Below, one piece after another: positions 43,653-52,316 of a DNA stretch of 64,000 bases. Positions within the stretch are counted from its first letter, which is position 1; each line of letters begins with the position of its first letter. The position numbers and the translations under genes were made by a program. Source of the stretch: Methanoplanus limicola DSM 2279 (lineage in GTDB: Archaea > Halobacteriota > Methanomicrobia > Methanomicrobiales > Methanomicrobiaceae); NCBI RefSeq assembly GCF_000243255.1, contig NZ_CM001436.1:1762957-1826956 (forward strand). The letters run 5' to 3'. The notes beneath the pieces were generated by a model. The model worked only from the letters and a program-made list of their open reading frames with translations. It did no database searches and was not told the DNA's origin.

Positions 43653-43844
43653 TTATTCAGAATTATTATTCCCGGCGCTTTCAGCGATCTGACCGGATAT
43701 CTGTTTTCTGATCTCCCTGATTTCATCCAGGGCGGCATCCCTTCTTTTAAAGTCGCCTCTTTCATGTGCTGAAGCAGCAATATCTGTAAGTTGTATGAGG
43801 AGGGAAAAAGTATCTTTATCCTCAAGTAGTTTCCTGGAAAACAT
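43653..43844 (-). CDS. Small helical protein of unknown function
   Basis: A 63-residue charged helical protein (FSRKLLEDKDTFSLLIQLTDIAAS then HERGDFKRRDAALDEIREIRKQI), probably forming a helical hairpin. No family is recognised. There is no ribosome binding site, but a TATA box about 34 bases upstream of the ATG supports a real transcript with a leader of only a few bases. It converges on the EndoQ gene, 43 bases between stops. Confidence 0.6.
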   Translation of the reverse strand: MFSRKLLEDKDTFSLLIQLTDIAASAHERGDFKRRDAALDEIREIRKQISGQIAESAGNNNSE

Positions 43845-43872
43845 CTTTTTTATGAGTTTTGTTTTCTCTAGG

Positions 43873-43882
43873 ATATATATAT
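43873..43882 (-). promoter_or_regulatory. TATA box of the small helical protein gene
   Basis: ATATATATAT-type element whose upstream edge lies 38 bases before the ATG at 43844, giving a predicted leader of about 5 bases. Part of it overlaps the gap before the cbiA/cfbB stop. Confidence 0.45.
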
Positions 43883-43919
43883 TGGGTAAACCACAAAATT
43901 ATTCATATTTCAAAAAATA

Positions 43920-45260
43920 TCATCTTTCAGAATATTTTACTGCATTATTAACGAAGGCCTCTGCAAATCTGTCTGAAAAATATGCATGGGTATATCCCCC
44001 TATTGTATTTCCGGAATATAACCCATCCCTTCCGTCTTCAATTCCCTTCCCGCGTGAAAGTTTCATGGCAAATTTTGCGTCATAATCACAGATCATTTTT
44101 GTATAATGAAATTCATGTCCTTTTATTGAAATTCCGGATGGCAAAGGGGAACCTTCTGCTCTGTATACTGCCTCAACATATCCAAGTGCCTGAAACCTGT
44201 TCATTTTTACTGTATCCGAAGGGAGTATTCCACACATTTCTGATTTTCTGCCCTCGTAATCAATGCTGCGGGAGAGATATATCAGCCCGCCACACTCTGC
44301 ATAAATCGGCATACCGTCATCAGCATGTTTTTTTATCATAGTTCGGCACTTTGATTTTTCGAGTCTTTCCATATTGATCTCAGGGTAACCACCGCCGAAA
44401 TAGAGCGCATCAACTGCAGGCACATCATCTTCCATCGGGCTGAAAAAGATAATTTCTGCTCCGTATTTTTCAAGCATGTCCAGATTGTCCTTATAATAAA
44501 AATTAAAGGCACTGTCATATGCAACCCCAATTCTGGTCTTATTTACTGCACCTAAGAAGCCGGAAGAGACATTAACATTTTCCCTCCTGTCTGCACCCTT
44601 TGCAATTTCGATAATTCTCTCAAGATTAGTATTTTCTTCAATTATCCCGGTAAATGCTGCCGGAGATTCTTCAGGTAATGTTTCATGAGCCATCTTAAGG
44701 CCAAGATGGCGGCTGTTGAGTGATTTTTCTCTCTCCCATGGAATCCACCCTAACGCCTCCCTCTGAAGTGACGCGCTGATCATTGACCTGTGCCTTTCAC
44801 TGCCCGTACGGTTGAAGATTACACCTTCAATTCTGACACTTCTGTCAAATTCTGTAAATCCGAGAACTGAAGCGTTTGCACTTCTGGAAGATCCTTTGGC
44901 ATCAACAATAAGAATTATCGGCGCACCAAGTATCTTTGCAACATGGGCGGTACTTCCGGCATCTGTTCCTTCAAGGCCGTCATACAGACCCATGACACCT
45001 TCAATAACTGAGATATCAGCATCCTTTGATGCATAATCAAACGTTCTTAAAACGCCATCCTCACCCATCATAAAAGGGTCGAGATTTCTCGATACGCGCC
45101 CGCATATTTCAGTATGATGTGTAGGATCTATAAAATCAGGACCAACTTTAAAAGGCTGAACCTTAAGCCCTCTTTTTGTCAGTGCAGACATAATTGCCGA
45201 TGAAATAGTCGTTTTCCCGCACCCGCTGTGTGTTCCTGCAATTATTATTGTTGGTGTCAT
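43920..45260 (-). CDS. Cobyrinate or Ni-sirohydrochlorin a,c-diamide synthase (CbiA/CfbB)
   Basis: Glutamine-dependent amidase acting on the a and c acetate side chains of a corrinoid or of Ni-sirohydrochlorin (coenzyme F430 path). The 446 residues have an N-terminal P-loop (GTHSGCGKTT), DPTHHTEICGRVSRNLDPFM, VMGLYDG, and a C-terminal amidotransferase domain with Cys in AECGGLIYLS and a His in GYTHAYFS. CbiA and CfbB are close homologues and cannot be told apart here by eye. The position next to the cobalt transporter and cbi operon favours CbiA, but methanogens need both. Confidence 0.9.
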   Translation of the reverse strand: MTPTIIIAGTHSGCGKTTISSAIMSALTKRGLKVQPFKVGPDFIDPTHHTEICGRVSRNLDPFMMGEDGVLRTFDYASKDADISVIEGVMGLYDGLEGTDAGSTAHVAKILGAPIILIVDAKGSSRSANASVLGFTEFDRSVRIEGVIFNRTGSERHRSMISASLQREALGWIPWEREKSLNSRHLGLKMAHETLPEESPAAFTGIIEENTNLERIIEIAKGADRRENVNVSSGFLGAVNKTRIGVAYDSAFNFYYKDNLDMLEKYGAEIIFFSPMEDDVPAVDALYFGGGYPEINMERLEKSKCRTMIKKHADDGMPIYAECGGLIYLSRSIDYEGRKSEMCGILPSDTVKMNRFQALGYVEAVYRAEGSPLPSGISIKGHEFHYTKMICDYDAKFAMKLSRGKGIEDGRDGLYSGNTIGGYTHAYFSDRFAEAFVNNAVKYSER

Positions 45261-45268
45261 CTCTGGTA

Positions 45269-45403
45269 ATCATATTATTTTTTTGTCATATATATTATGA
45301 TACTAAGATATTATGATGTCACAACAGCAAACCTAAATAAAATTTATCTAAATAAACTAAATTTAAATGGAATTAGGACGAACTTATGAATGCACATATG
45401 TGC
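45269..45403. promoter_or_regulatory. Candidate operator region between cbiA/cfbB and cbiM
   Basis: The divergent gap 45261-45443 holds ATCATATTAT (45269-45278), two direct copies of ATATTATGAT (45292-45301 and 45308-45317, period 16 bases), and a 12-bp palindrome GCACATATGTGC (45392-45403). Such a layout suits a metal-responsive regulator. No cobalamin-riboswitch-like sequence was recognised. Function is inferred. Confidence 0.4.
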
Positions 45404-45443
45404 CTTATCATAACGATCATATTTATTGGAGGACATAAATAAC

Positions 45444-46142
45444 ATGCATATTATGGAAGGCTTCCTGCCCGGTCCATGGTGGCAGATATGGTGGATTCTT
45501 CTTCTGCCATGTCTTTTCTATGGAATGTACAGACTGAAAAATATACTTAACGAAAACCGGGAACTGCTGCCCCTTCTCGGTGTGGCAGGCGGTTTTATAT
45601 TTGTACTGTCAGCACTGAAACTTCCTTCTGTTACCGGGAGCTGTTCACACCCAACAGGTACCGCACTTTCGGCTGTGACATTCGGACCATGGATAACATG
45701 TGTCATTGGTGTAATAGTGCTGCTTTTTCAGTCACTGTTTCTTGCGCATGGGGGCCTTACAACACTTGGTGCAAACGCGATGTCAATGGCGGTAATAGGA
45801 CCATTTGCCGGCTATATTGTATATAAAGCGCTTGATAAGATAAATTTCAATTTCTTTGCAGCCATCTTCATTGCAGCATTTCTCTGTGATCTTGTCACAT
45901 ACTGTATTACAGCACTTCAACTTGCTCTTGCATTCCCTTCAACATCAGGTGGATTTGTCGGGTCATATATAGCATTCCTTGGAGTATTTGCATTGACGCA
46001 GGTTCCGCTTGCAATAGTTGAAGGCCTTGTATTTGTAGTTATCTTCAAGTACATAATCATGCTTAAACCTGAACTGCTTTTAAATCTGAAAGTACTTTCA
46101 GAAGATAAAATGAAGAAAATTCAGGGAGGACTTGAAGAATGA
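45444..46142 (+). CDS. cbiM: Cobalt transport substrate-specific component CbiM
   Basis: Membrane S-component of the ECF-type cobalt importer. The 232 residues begin MHIMEGFLP, the conserved N-terminal motif whose His2 takes part in Co(II) binding, and continue through about six helices with HPTGTALSAVTFGPW and GGLTTLGANAMSMAVIGPF. The frame is open to a TTG at 45426, but the conserved motif fixes the ATG at 45444, with GGAGG about 11 bases upstream. cbiN overlaps its end by 4 bases. Confidence 0.96.
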   Translation: MHIMEGFLPGPWWQIWWILLLPCLFYGMYRLKNILNENRELLPLLGVAGGFIFVLSALKLPSVTGSCSHPTGTALSAVTFGPWITCVIGVIVLLFQSLFLAHGGLTTLGANAMSMAVIGPFAGYIVYKALDKINFNFFAAIFIAAFLCDLVTYCITALQLALAFPSTSGGFVGSYIAFLGVFALTQVPLAIVEGLVFVVIFKYIIMLKPELLLNLKVLSEDKMKKIQGGLEE

Positions 46143-46450
46143 GATATAAATTTGAAGCAATTGCTGCAATTGGAATAATTATATTTATTGGGATATTCCT
46201 TTATACAGATACTCTTGTTCAGGCATCCGGAGAAGAGGGCTGGGGCGGCACTGACGGTATAGGTTCAGAGATGGTTGAGGCACAGGGTTATGAACCATGG
46301 ATAGATAACTCAGATTACACCTTTACACCCCCTTCAGGTGAGATTGAATCATGCCTCTTTGCTCTTCAGGCAGTAATTGGCGGATTACTGATAGGCTGGA
46401 TCTTTGGGTCCTGGTATACAGAAAGAAAGCTTAAAAAGAATCCAAATTAA
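46139..46450 (+). CDS. cbiN: Cobalt transport protein CbiN
   Basis: Small auxiliary subunit of the cobalt importer. The 103 residues have two membrane helices (about 8-26 and 76-93) around an exported loop with GWGGTDGIGSEMVEAQGYEPW, as in CbiN proteins. Its start overlaps the cbiM stop in ATGA. It interacts with CbiM and is needed for metal loading. Confidence 0.93.
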   Translation: MRYKFEAIAAIGIIIFIGIFLYTDTLVQASGEEGWGGTDGIGSEMVEAQGYEPWIDNSDYTFTPPSGEIESCLFALQAVIGGLLIGWIFGSWYTERKLKKNPN

Positions 46451-46472
46451 ACTTTTTAACAAACGTGAATCA

Positions 46473-47276
46473 ATGTATCATGAACTTTTGGAAGATATTG
46501 CACAGAATAACAGATTAATTCATATAAATCCGGTTATAAAACTGATCCTCGGTATTGGCTGTATTATTATATCTGTTTCATCGCAGAGTTTTGTAACGCC
46601 CCTTTTTATTGCCCTGACACTCAGCACAGCAATAGTAATGATTGCCGGAATTGATCTGAAATTATATCTGAAACTTCTTCTTATTCCACTTGGATTTGCG
46701 TTTCTGAGTGTTCTGGTGATAATTTTTATCAGAAACAGCGGAGAAGTTATTTTAAATATTCAGCCAATTTCATGGCTTACGCTGAATGTCACAACCGGAA
46801 GTCTTAATGAGGGATTCCTGATACTTTCAAGAGTTTTTGGAGGAACATGTTCACTGTACTTTATATCACTCACAACTCCTGCAACTGAACTTTTTTCACT
46901 TGGAAGAAGATGCAGAATCCCGGATTTTTTAATAGATCTATCAATGCTCATATACAGATTTATCTTTGTATTCATTGAACAGGCATATCAGATAAAAAAT
47001 GCTCAGCTGATGAGACTTGGCTACAGCAGGAGAAATGAAGCTATTAATTCATTTGGAATGATGGCAGGCGCTCTATTTATCAACACATGGGAATCAGGTG
47101 AAAATCTGGTCAGGGCGATGGAATGCAGATGCTATGATGGAAAATTCGCAACACTAAATGATCCTGATGTTTTCTCTGTGAAAGCTTTTATTCTGGTTCT
47201 GATTTATCTCTCTGCAACAGTAATTATTATGAATATAACTTCAGATTCCACACTTTTTGGGAGTTTACCGTTATGA
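46473..47276 (+). CDS. cbiQ: Cobalt ECF transporter transmembrane component CbiQ
   Basis: T-component coupling CbiM to the ATPase. The 267 residues have about five or six hydrophobic segments and the conserved cytoplasmic helices with AQLMRLGYSRR and GENLVRAMECRCYDG, the Arg-containing motifs that contact CbiO. An upstream open frame to 46404 overlaps cbiN and is unlikely. The ATG at 46473 starts MYHELLED, a family-like N-terminus. It overlaps cbiO by 4 bases. Confidence 0.94.
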   Translation: MYHELLEDIAQNNRLIHINPVIKLILGIGCIIISVSSQSFVTPLFIALTLSTAIVMIAGIDLKLYLKLLLIPLGFAFLSVLVIIFIRNSGEVILNIQPISWLTLNVTTGSLNEGFLILSRVFGGTCSLYFISLTTPATELFSLGRRCRIPDFLIDLSMLIYRFIFVFIEQAYQIKNAQLMRLGYSRRNEAINSFGMMAGALFINTWESGENLVRAMECRCYDGKFATLNDPDVFSVKAFILVLIYLSATVIIMNITSDSTLFGSLPL

Positions 47277-48457
47277 AGGCAATAATTGAAATTAAAGATG
47301 TGTCATATAAATACCCAAACAGCTCCTATGCTCTTGAAAATGTCAGCCTCACCGTATATTCGGGTGAAAAAATAGCAATTGTCGGTTCAAACGGTGCAGG
47401 CAAGTCAACACTGCTTCTGATGTTAAACGGAATTTTAAGACCGCAATCCGGAGAGATATTATTTAACAGTGAGAATATCTCATACAAACGTTCTTCACTT
47501 CGTGAATTAAGAAAGAAGGTTGGATTTGTATTCCAGAACCCGGACAACCAGATAATTGCCCCAACGGTCTATCAGGATGTCGCCTTTGGTCCTGTAAATC
47601 TTGGATATGATAAAGACAGAGTAAAAACCTACGTAAACCATGCACTTGGGTATACAGGACTTCTGGGTTTTGAGAGAAGGCCACCACACCATCTCAGCGG
47701 CGGAGAGAAAAAGAAAGTGGCTATGGCCGGAATTCTTGCAATGGAACCTGATGTTTTTGTATTTGATGAACCTACAAGTGCTCTGGATCCTGCTTCATCT
47801 GAGGACATCATGGAACTGTTATCTGAGCTTAACGGACATGGTAAGACGATTATTATCTCAACTCATGATGTTGAACTTGCGTACCCGTGGGCTGACAGAA
47901 TAGTTCTGATGAATAAAGGTAAAATTATCTCTGAAGGGAAACCCGGAGAAATATTCACAAACCGGGCCGACTTAAAGAGCGCTTCACTCTCAATGCCGGT
48001 TCTTATGGATCTATATGAATGTCTCTGTGAAAGAGGACTCACATTTACAGGCAATCCACCAAGATCTGTTCTTGAAATGGTGAAAAAAATTGAAACTTTT
48101 AACCAGGGACCCATTCAGCGTGATGAAGATATGGGAAAGATATATATTTTAAATGCTGAATCCCCTGCAATTGATTCACTTCAGGAGTTAATGAAGAGAT
48201 ATTCAGCACAATCCCTTGGTGCAATGGGTACAAAGGCTAAAATCTGCCTGGAAAATAAGAACTTAAGTCCCGATTTTACATATGGCGTTATTGACAAATG
48301 TCTTTTAAAGGCTATGAACAGCGGGAACAGTATAATTGTTACTGTTCCGGTAATGATAAAGAGAATTGGAGAAAGAGTACAGGACTTTAACTCAGAATCG
48401 GGCCATAATATTGAAATTATTGAGATTCAGGAGAACTGTCAGACTAAAACCGGATAA
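47273..48457 (+). CDS. cbiO: Cobalt ECF transporter ATPase CbiO with C-terminal extension
   Basis: ABC ATPase of the cobalt importer. The first 270 residues hold Walker A (GSNGAGKST), the Q loop (QNPDNQIIAP), the signature LSGGEKKKVAMAG and Walker B (VFVFDEPTSALDP). About 120 extra residues follow, with GKIYILNAESPAIDSL, SLGAMGTKAKICLEN and NSIIVTVPVMIKRI; ordinary CbiO proteins end near 280. The extension looks like a separate alpha/beta domain of unknown role. The last 19 bases overlap the 3' end of cbiE on the other strand. Confidence 0.93.
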   Translation: MKAIIEIKDVSYKYPNSSYALENVSLTVYSGEKIAIVGSNGAGKSTLLLMLNGILRPQSGEILFNSENISYKRSSLRELRKKVGFVFQNPDNQIIAPTVYQDVAFGPVNLGYDKDRVKTYVNHALGYTGLLGFERRPPHHLSGGEKKKVAMAGILAMEPDVFVFDEPTSALDPASSEDIMELLSELNGHGKTIIISTHDVELAYPWADRIVLMNKGKIISEGKPGEIFTNRADLKSASLSMPVLMDLYECLCERGLTFTGNPPRSVLEMVKKIETFNQGPIQRDEDMGKIYILNAESPAIDSLQELMKRYSAQSLGAMGTKAKICLENKNLSPDFTYGVIDKCLLKAMNSGNSIIVTVPVMIKRIGERVQDFNSESGHNIEIIEIQENCQTKTG

Positions 48458-49032
48458 TCTCCGGCAATCACTACAAAAAGACCGGATTTATTTTTAGGAG
48501 GACTTTGCACAGTTCCGGTGGCAATTCTTTCATCAGGATAACCAAGATTTTCACATACCGATATGGCACATACGATTTTCTCATCATTCAGATATTCCGC
48601 AAATTTTATTGTATCAAATTCAGGATCAGCAATCATAAATGAGATATGACCGTTTTTTATATCTGCGGCAGACTGCTGAATTGCAGAGAGATGATCTTTC
48701 CCATGTGCATTTGATACTGCAACTTTTGAGAGCGGAATTTTTAATCTGGCAAATGCGTAACTCATGGATGAAATTCCGGGCACAACCACTCCTTTAAGAT
48801 AACCAAGCCCTGCAAGCATTGGATCGCCTGTTGAGAGCACAATGGCATCTTCCGGAAGTTTACTCAAAGATTTGTAATCCGTAATTTCAACTACCTCTGT
48901 TTTCTCATCTATGAACTCAAGGCAGCACTCAATAGCACGCTTTGAGCCATATATCAGGGTTGCACCCATTATTTTATTTCTGGCCTCTTCTGTCAGCATC
49001 CCGGGCCCGCATCCTGCCCCGACAATAATCAT
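48439..49032 (-). CDS. cbiE: Cobalt-precorrin-7 (C5)-methyltransferase CbiE
   Basis: SAM-dependent methyltransferase of the corrin ring acting at C5 (with CbiT for C15 and decarboxylation). The 197 residues start IIVGAGCGPGMLTEEA, with VLSTGDPMLAGLGYLKG and VVPGISSMSYAFARL, typical of the tetrapyrrole methylase fold. It is the last gene of the minus-strand cbi operon, overlapping cbiD by 4 bases and cbiO tail-to-tail. Confidence 0.9.
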   Translation of the reverse strand: MIIVGAGCGPGMLTEEARNKIMGATLIYGSKRAIECCLEFIDEKTEVVEITDYKSLSKLPEDAIVLSTGDPMLAGLGYLKGVVVPGISSMSYAFARLKIPLSKVAVSNAHGKDHLSAIQQSAADIKNGHISFMIADPEFDTIKFAEYLNDEKIVCAISVCENLGYPDERIATGTVQSPPKNKSGLFVVIAGDYPVLV

Positions 49033-50090
49033 AATCCTGTTTCTCCTTTTGTTTTAAATCTTTCAGAATCGATCTCAATATCACCATTTCTGTTAATTAT
49101 AACAACCCTTACTTCATTATGACCTTTAATATAGCGGGATATTGACTTCTCCGCACGGATTTTCCATTCAGGATCAGACGTCATCTCTTCAACTGTAAGG
49201 TACGGAGTGCCTGAGAGAATATCCGGGTCAATGAATTTAAGAATAAGGGCAGGAAGGCCACAGAGAATTATATCGCCTTTTGCTACCGATATAGCCCTTT
49301 CCATATATTTACCAACAAGAACTGTTTCATAATCCGGAAAGAGCATTCTTGAAAAACGAAGACCAATTCTTCCTGTTGTGATAACAACCCCGTCAGCACA
49401 CATAATTCTGTCAAAAACAGATTCAGAGAGATGATCATCCCAGGGTTCGACAAATCCTGTTGAACCGAGAACTGATATACCTCCTTCTACCCCTACTTTC
49501 GGGTTAAGTGTCTTTCTGCCAGTTTCTTCACCTTTAGGAATGGAGAGGTTAACTGTCACATTCGGAATATCTGTCTCGTAAAGAGCCTCGTTTATAGCAT
49601 CCAGAATTGTTTTCATAGAACTATTACTGATAGCAGGAGTGCCCTTTTGATATCGTGGTGTATCTCTTGAAAACCGTCCTATCCCCTCTCCGGCAATAAA
49701 TTCAGTTCCTTCCCGATTTTCTGTTGCTTTGGCAATGAAAAGGATACCTGAAGTTATGTCATCCTTATAATCACCGGAGTATTTGGCCGACCTTCCGGTA
49801 CCGGATTTTCCGGAAGCCTTTACATCCACCCGGATTCCGGATGCAGTTCTGATATTGACAAAATCAATGCCGCTTTTTTTTAAGGACAGGACGGCGGCCT
49901 TGCATGCCGCAGCAGCAGTGCTTCCGGTTGTAAAGCCCCTCATCAGAATATTCCCGTCTGATGTAAGCACTGCAAGACCATCTGTTACCAGCCTGAGATC
50001 TTCAGTACTGCTGCACTTCCCGGACCATTCTTCCGGGTAGAAAAAATCCGAGACAGGATCCCTAATCCTCTTTTCTGTTTCTTTCGGCAT
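49029..50090 (-). CDS. cbiD: Cobalt-precorrin-5B (C1)-methyltransferase CbiD
   Basis: Methylates C1 in the anaerobic corrin path. The 353 residues show RGFTTGSTAAAACKAAVLSL, the GEGIGRFSRDTPRY region, PKGEETGRKTLNPKVGVEGGISVLGSTGFVEPW, and the C-terminal GLPALILKF. It overlaps cbiC by 29 bases upstream and cbiE by 4 bases downstream. Confidence 0.95.
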   Translation of the reverse strand: MPKETEKRIRDPVSDFFYPEEWSGKCSSTEDLRLVTDGLAVLTSDGNILMRGFTTGSTAAAACKAAVLSLKKSGIDFVNIRTASGIRVDVKASGKSGTGRSAKYSGDYKDDITSGILFIAKATENREGTEFIAGEGIGRFSRDTPRYQKGTPAISNSSMKTILDAINEALYETDIPNVTVNLSIPKGEETGRKTLNPKVGVEGGISVLGSTGFVEPWDDHLSESVFDRIMCADGVVITTGRIGLRFSRMLFPDYETVLVGKYMERAISVAKGDIILCGLPALILKFIDPDILSGTPYLTVEEMTSDPEWKIRAEKSISRYIKGHNEVRVVIINRNGDIEIDSERFKTKGETGL

Positions 50091-50703
50091 ACATTGTGAT
50101 TATCTCATTCATGACTGCAACTGCCGGCGGTGTGCCACCCCTTGTCCCCCTGTTTGATACTGAAGGGACATCGAGAGTCCTTAACAGTTCTTTTGATTCA
50201 GCGGCATTTACAAACCCCACAGGACTTCCTATGACCAGAGCCGGAACAACCCCCTCCCTGATCATATCACAGACTGTAAGGAGGGCAGAGGGTGCATTTC
50301 CAATTACAATTACTGAACCCTCAATTTTTTGCCTGAGTGCAAGGAAACCCGCAGAACTTCTTGTTATCCCAAGCTCCTTTGATATTCCGTCACCATAATC
50401 CAGCGCACATAAAACTTCGCTGCCATGCTCTTTTTTCCTGATGCCGGTCTGAACCATTCTGATATCAGTGATTATTGGCACTTCTTTTTCAAGTGCTCTA
50501 AGTCCTGCATCTACGGGATTGTTCTTAAACGCAGTCAGATCTGCCATGACAAAGTCACCAACCGAAATTGCACATCTCTGACGAATTCTGTCCTCCGGGG
50601 TTCTGTCGCCAACTACCTGCCTTGCAAGCCTTCTGCTGGTCAGGGAGATATTATAACCCTCTTTTGTATCCGCACCCGGATCAATATACATATTTTCTGT
50701 CAT
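50062..50703 (-). CDS. cbiC: Cobalt-precorrin-8 methylmutase CbiC
   Basis: Moves the methyl group from C11 to C12, giving cobyrinic acid. The 213 residues have RQRCAISVGDFVMADL, GALEKEVPIITDIRMVQTGI-like stretch, VIGNAPSALL, and the glycine-rich SNRGTRGGTPPAVA. Two starts are possible: ATG at 50703 (used here, with AGAGG very close) or the ATG pair at 50742/50739 with AGGAG directly before them, which would add 12-13 residues. It overlaps cbiH either way. Confidence 0.92.
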   Translation of the reverse strand: MTENMYIDPGADTKEGYNISLTSRRLARQVVGDRTPEDRIRQRCAISVGDFVMADLTAFKNNPVDAGLRALEKEVPIITDIRMVQTGIRKKEHGSEVLCALDYGDGISKELGITRSSAGFLALRQKIEGSVIVIGNAPSALLTVCDMIREGVVPALVIGSPVGFVNAAESKELLRTLDVPSVSNRGTRGGTPPAVAVMNEIITMYAERNRKED

Positions 50704-51457
50704 AACCTCTTGGCGTGACAATTCCTCTGATATTTTCATCATCTCCTATAAATTCTGATTCCTCACCGCCGATTATTACAACCGAGCGCATATCCACAAA
50801 CTCATCATCCTCAAAAAGTTCTGAGAGTTTGTAATATCTGATCTCTTCCCCGCTGCGGTGCGAGTTTTTGACAACCGCAACAGGAGTGTCCTTATTCTTA
50901 TATTTCAAAGCCTTTTCCAGTGCAATTGCAAGATTGTGAGGTCTTCCATTGCTCTTGGGATTGTACAGGACAACCGGAACACCCATCTGAAATGCAAGGT
51001 CAAGCCTTTTTTCAATGATTTCAATGGGAGTTAACAGGTCTGAGAGAGATACTGTGGCATAATCTCCGGAGAGTGGAGAACCTGTCTTTGATGCTGCGGC
51101 GGTTGCTGCCGTAACACCAGGTATAACCTCATATTCAACCCCGGAATTATCTCTTTTGATAATCTCGATGACAATTCCCGCCATACCGTATATTCCGGGA
51201 TCACCTCCGCTTATCATTGCAACTTTCTTTGTCTCTGCAAGTTCGATGCACCTCCGCGCTCTCTCAACTTCTTTACCCATTGAGCTGTAAATGACCTCTT
51301 TATCTCCAATGAGCGGTTTTATCAGATCAAGATAAAAATCATTCCCTATGATTATCTCCGATTCCATGATAGCATCTGATGCACGCTTTATCATGAAATC
51401 AGTGTCACCAGGCCCTATACCTATTATGAAAAGTTTTCCTTTATTCAATGACTGCAA
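50681..51457 (-). CDS. cbiH: Cobalt-precorrin-3 (C17)-methyltransferase CbiH
   Basis: Catalyses C17 methylation and ring contraction. The 258 residues have IIGIGPGDTDFMIKRASDAI, ISGGDPGIYGMAGIVIEI, VIPGVTAATAAASKTGSPLSGDYATVSLSDLLTP and VVLYNPKSNGRPHNL, matching CbiH/CobJ. It overlaps cbiG by 17 bases and cbiC by 23 or more. Confidence 0.94.
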   Translation of the reverse strand: MQSLNKGKLFIIGIGPGDTDFMIKRASDAIMESEIIIGNDFYLDLIKPLIGDKEVIYSSMGKEVERARRCIELAETKKVAMISGGDPGIYGMAGIVIEIIKRDNSGVEYEVIPGVTAATAAASKTGSPLSGDYATVSLSDLLTPIEIIEKRLDLAFQMGVPVVLYNPKSNGRPHNLAIALEKALKYKNKDTPVAVVKNSHRSGEEIRYYKLSELFEDDEFVDMRSVVIIGGEESEFIGDDENIRGIVTPRGYDRKYVY

Positions 51458-52316
51458 TTGTAACTCTCCCGAATATCTGTTTTTTTAGAATAATTTTTTT
51501 GCTCTTTGAAAGTGAGAGTGCTGAAGGTTCTGCAACTCCCTTAAGCCCTACTTTATCATATGCCCTTGAATCTGACTCAGGACATTCATCGTTGATCTCT
51601 TCATCAGAAACAAAGACAAGATTGCCTGAGAGAGTCCGGACGGCTTCAGTAAGCCCCGCTTCATCTCTCTTCAGAACAGTTGTTGAATATGCCAGGACAT
51701 CCTTCTTATCAATCCCGGCAATATTCAGGGCCTTCCTTATAGCACTGATTACTTCATCTGCACTTACGCCCCTTCTGCACCCAATCCCGACAATATACCT
51801 GCCTGTACTAAGAAGAACTGATACCTCAGGGGAAACAACTGCCATTGCCGGTTCATTTAAGAGATAGCAGGGGACATTGCCATCGAGTATCTCCGCATTC
51901 ACCCTCCTCGTAGAATCCTTATTGAGAATTTCAAGATTATTCCTCCGTGCATAGTTCTCAACAGAATCACGATTCATACTCTCTGTGGCCGTTGTGATTA
52001 CAGGTTCAATACCAAGGCCGGTAAGCATCTTTGCGATCTCATTTCCGCCATGGTGCCCGCCCGTAACCGGAACGGCATATTTCATATCCGGACTTACAAC
52101 GACAACAGGTGGGTCGGTCCATTTGTCATTTAGCAGCGGTGCAATATTTCTTACCGCAATTCCGGCAGACATCACCGCAATGATACCTTCATAACAGTCA
52201 AATGCCTCTTTGAAAGCATCTTTTGAATAACCGGCAACATCGCCGTCAATGGCTCTGCTTATTATCTCTGCACTTTCCCTGAATCTGTCAAGTGAGATAA
52301 CTATGTATTTTTTCAT
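51441..52316 (-). CDS. cbiG: Cobalt-precorrin-5A hydrolase CbiG
   Basis: Opens the delta-lactone and releases acetaldehyde in ring contraction. The 291 residues have MSAGIAVRNIAPLLNDKWTDPPVVVVSPD, GGHHGGNEIAKML and the C-terminal GIGCRRGVSADEVISAI, then LSLSKSKKIILKKQIFG. It overlaps cbiF by 4 bases upstream and cbiH by 17 downstream. Confidence 0.94.
   Translation of the reverse strand: MKKYIVISLDRFRESAEIISRAIDGDVAGYSKDAFKEAFDCYEGIIAVMSAGIAVRNIAPLLNDKWTDPPVVVVSPDMKYAVPVTGGHHGGNEIAKMLTGLGIEPVITTATESMNRDSVENYARRNNLEILNKDSTRRVNAEILDGNVPCYLLNEPAMAVVSPEVSVLLSTGRYIVGIGCRRGVSADEVISAIRKALNIAGIDKKDVLAYSTTVLKRDEAGLTEAVRTLSGNLVFVSDEEINDECPESDSRAYDKVGLKGVAEPSALSLSKSKKIILKKQIFGRVTIAVIE

Noticed and set aside
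45261-45443. Cobalamin riboswitch upstream of cbiM
   Set aside because: The conserved B12-box type sequence and surrounding helices were not found; short repeats suggest a protein operator instead.
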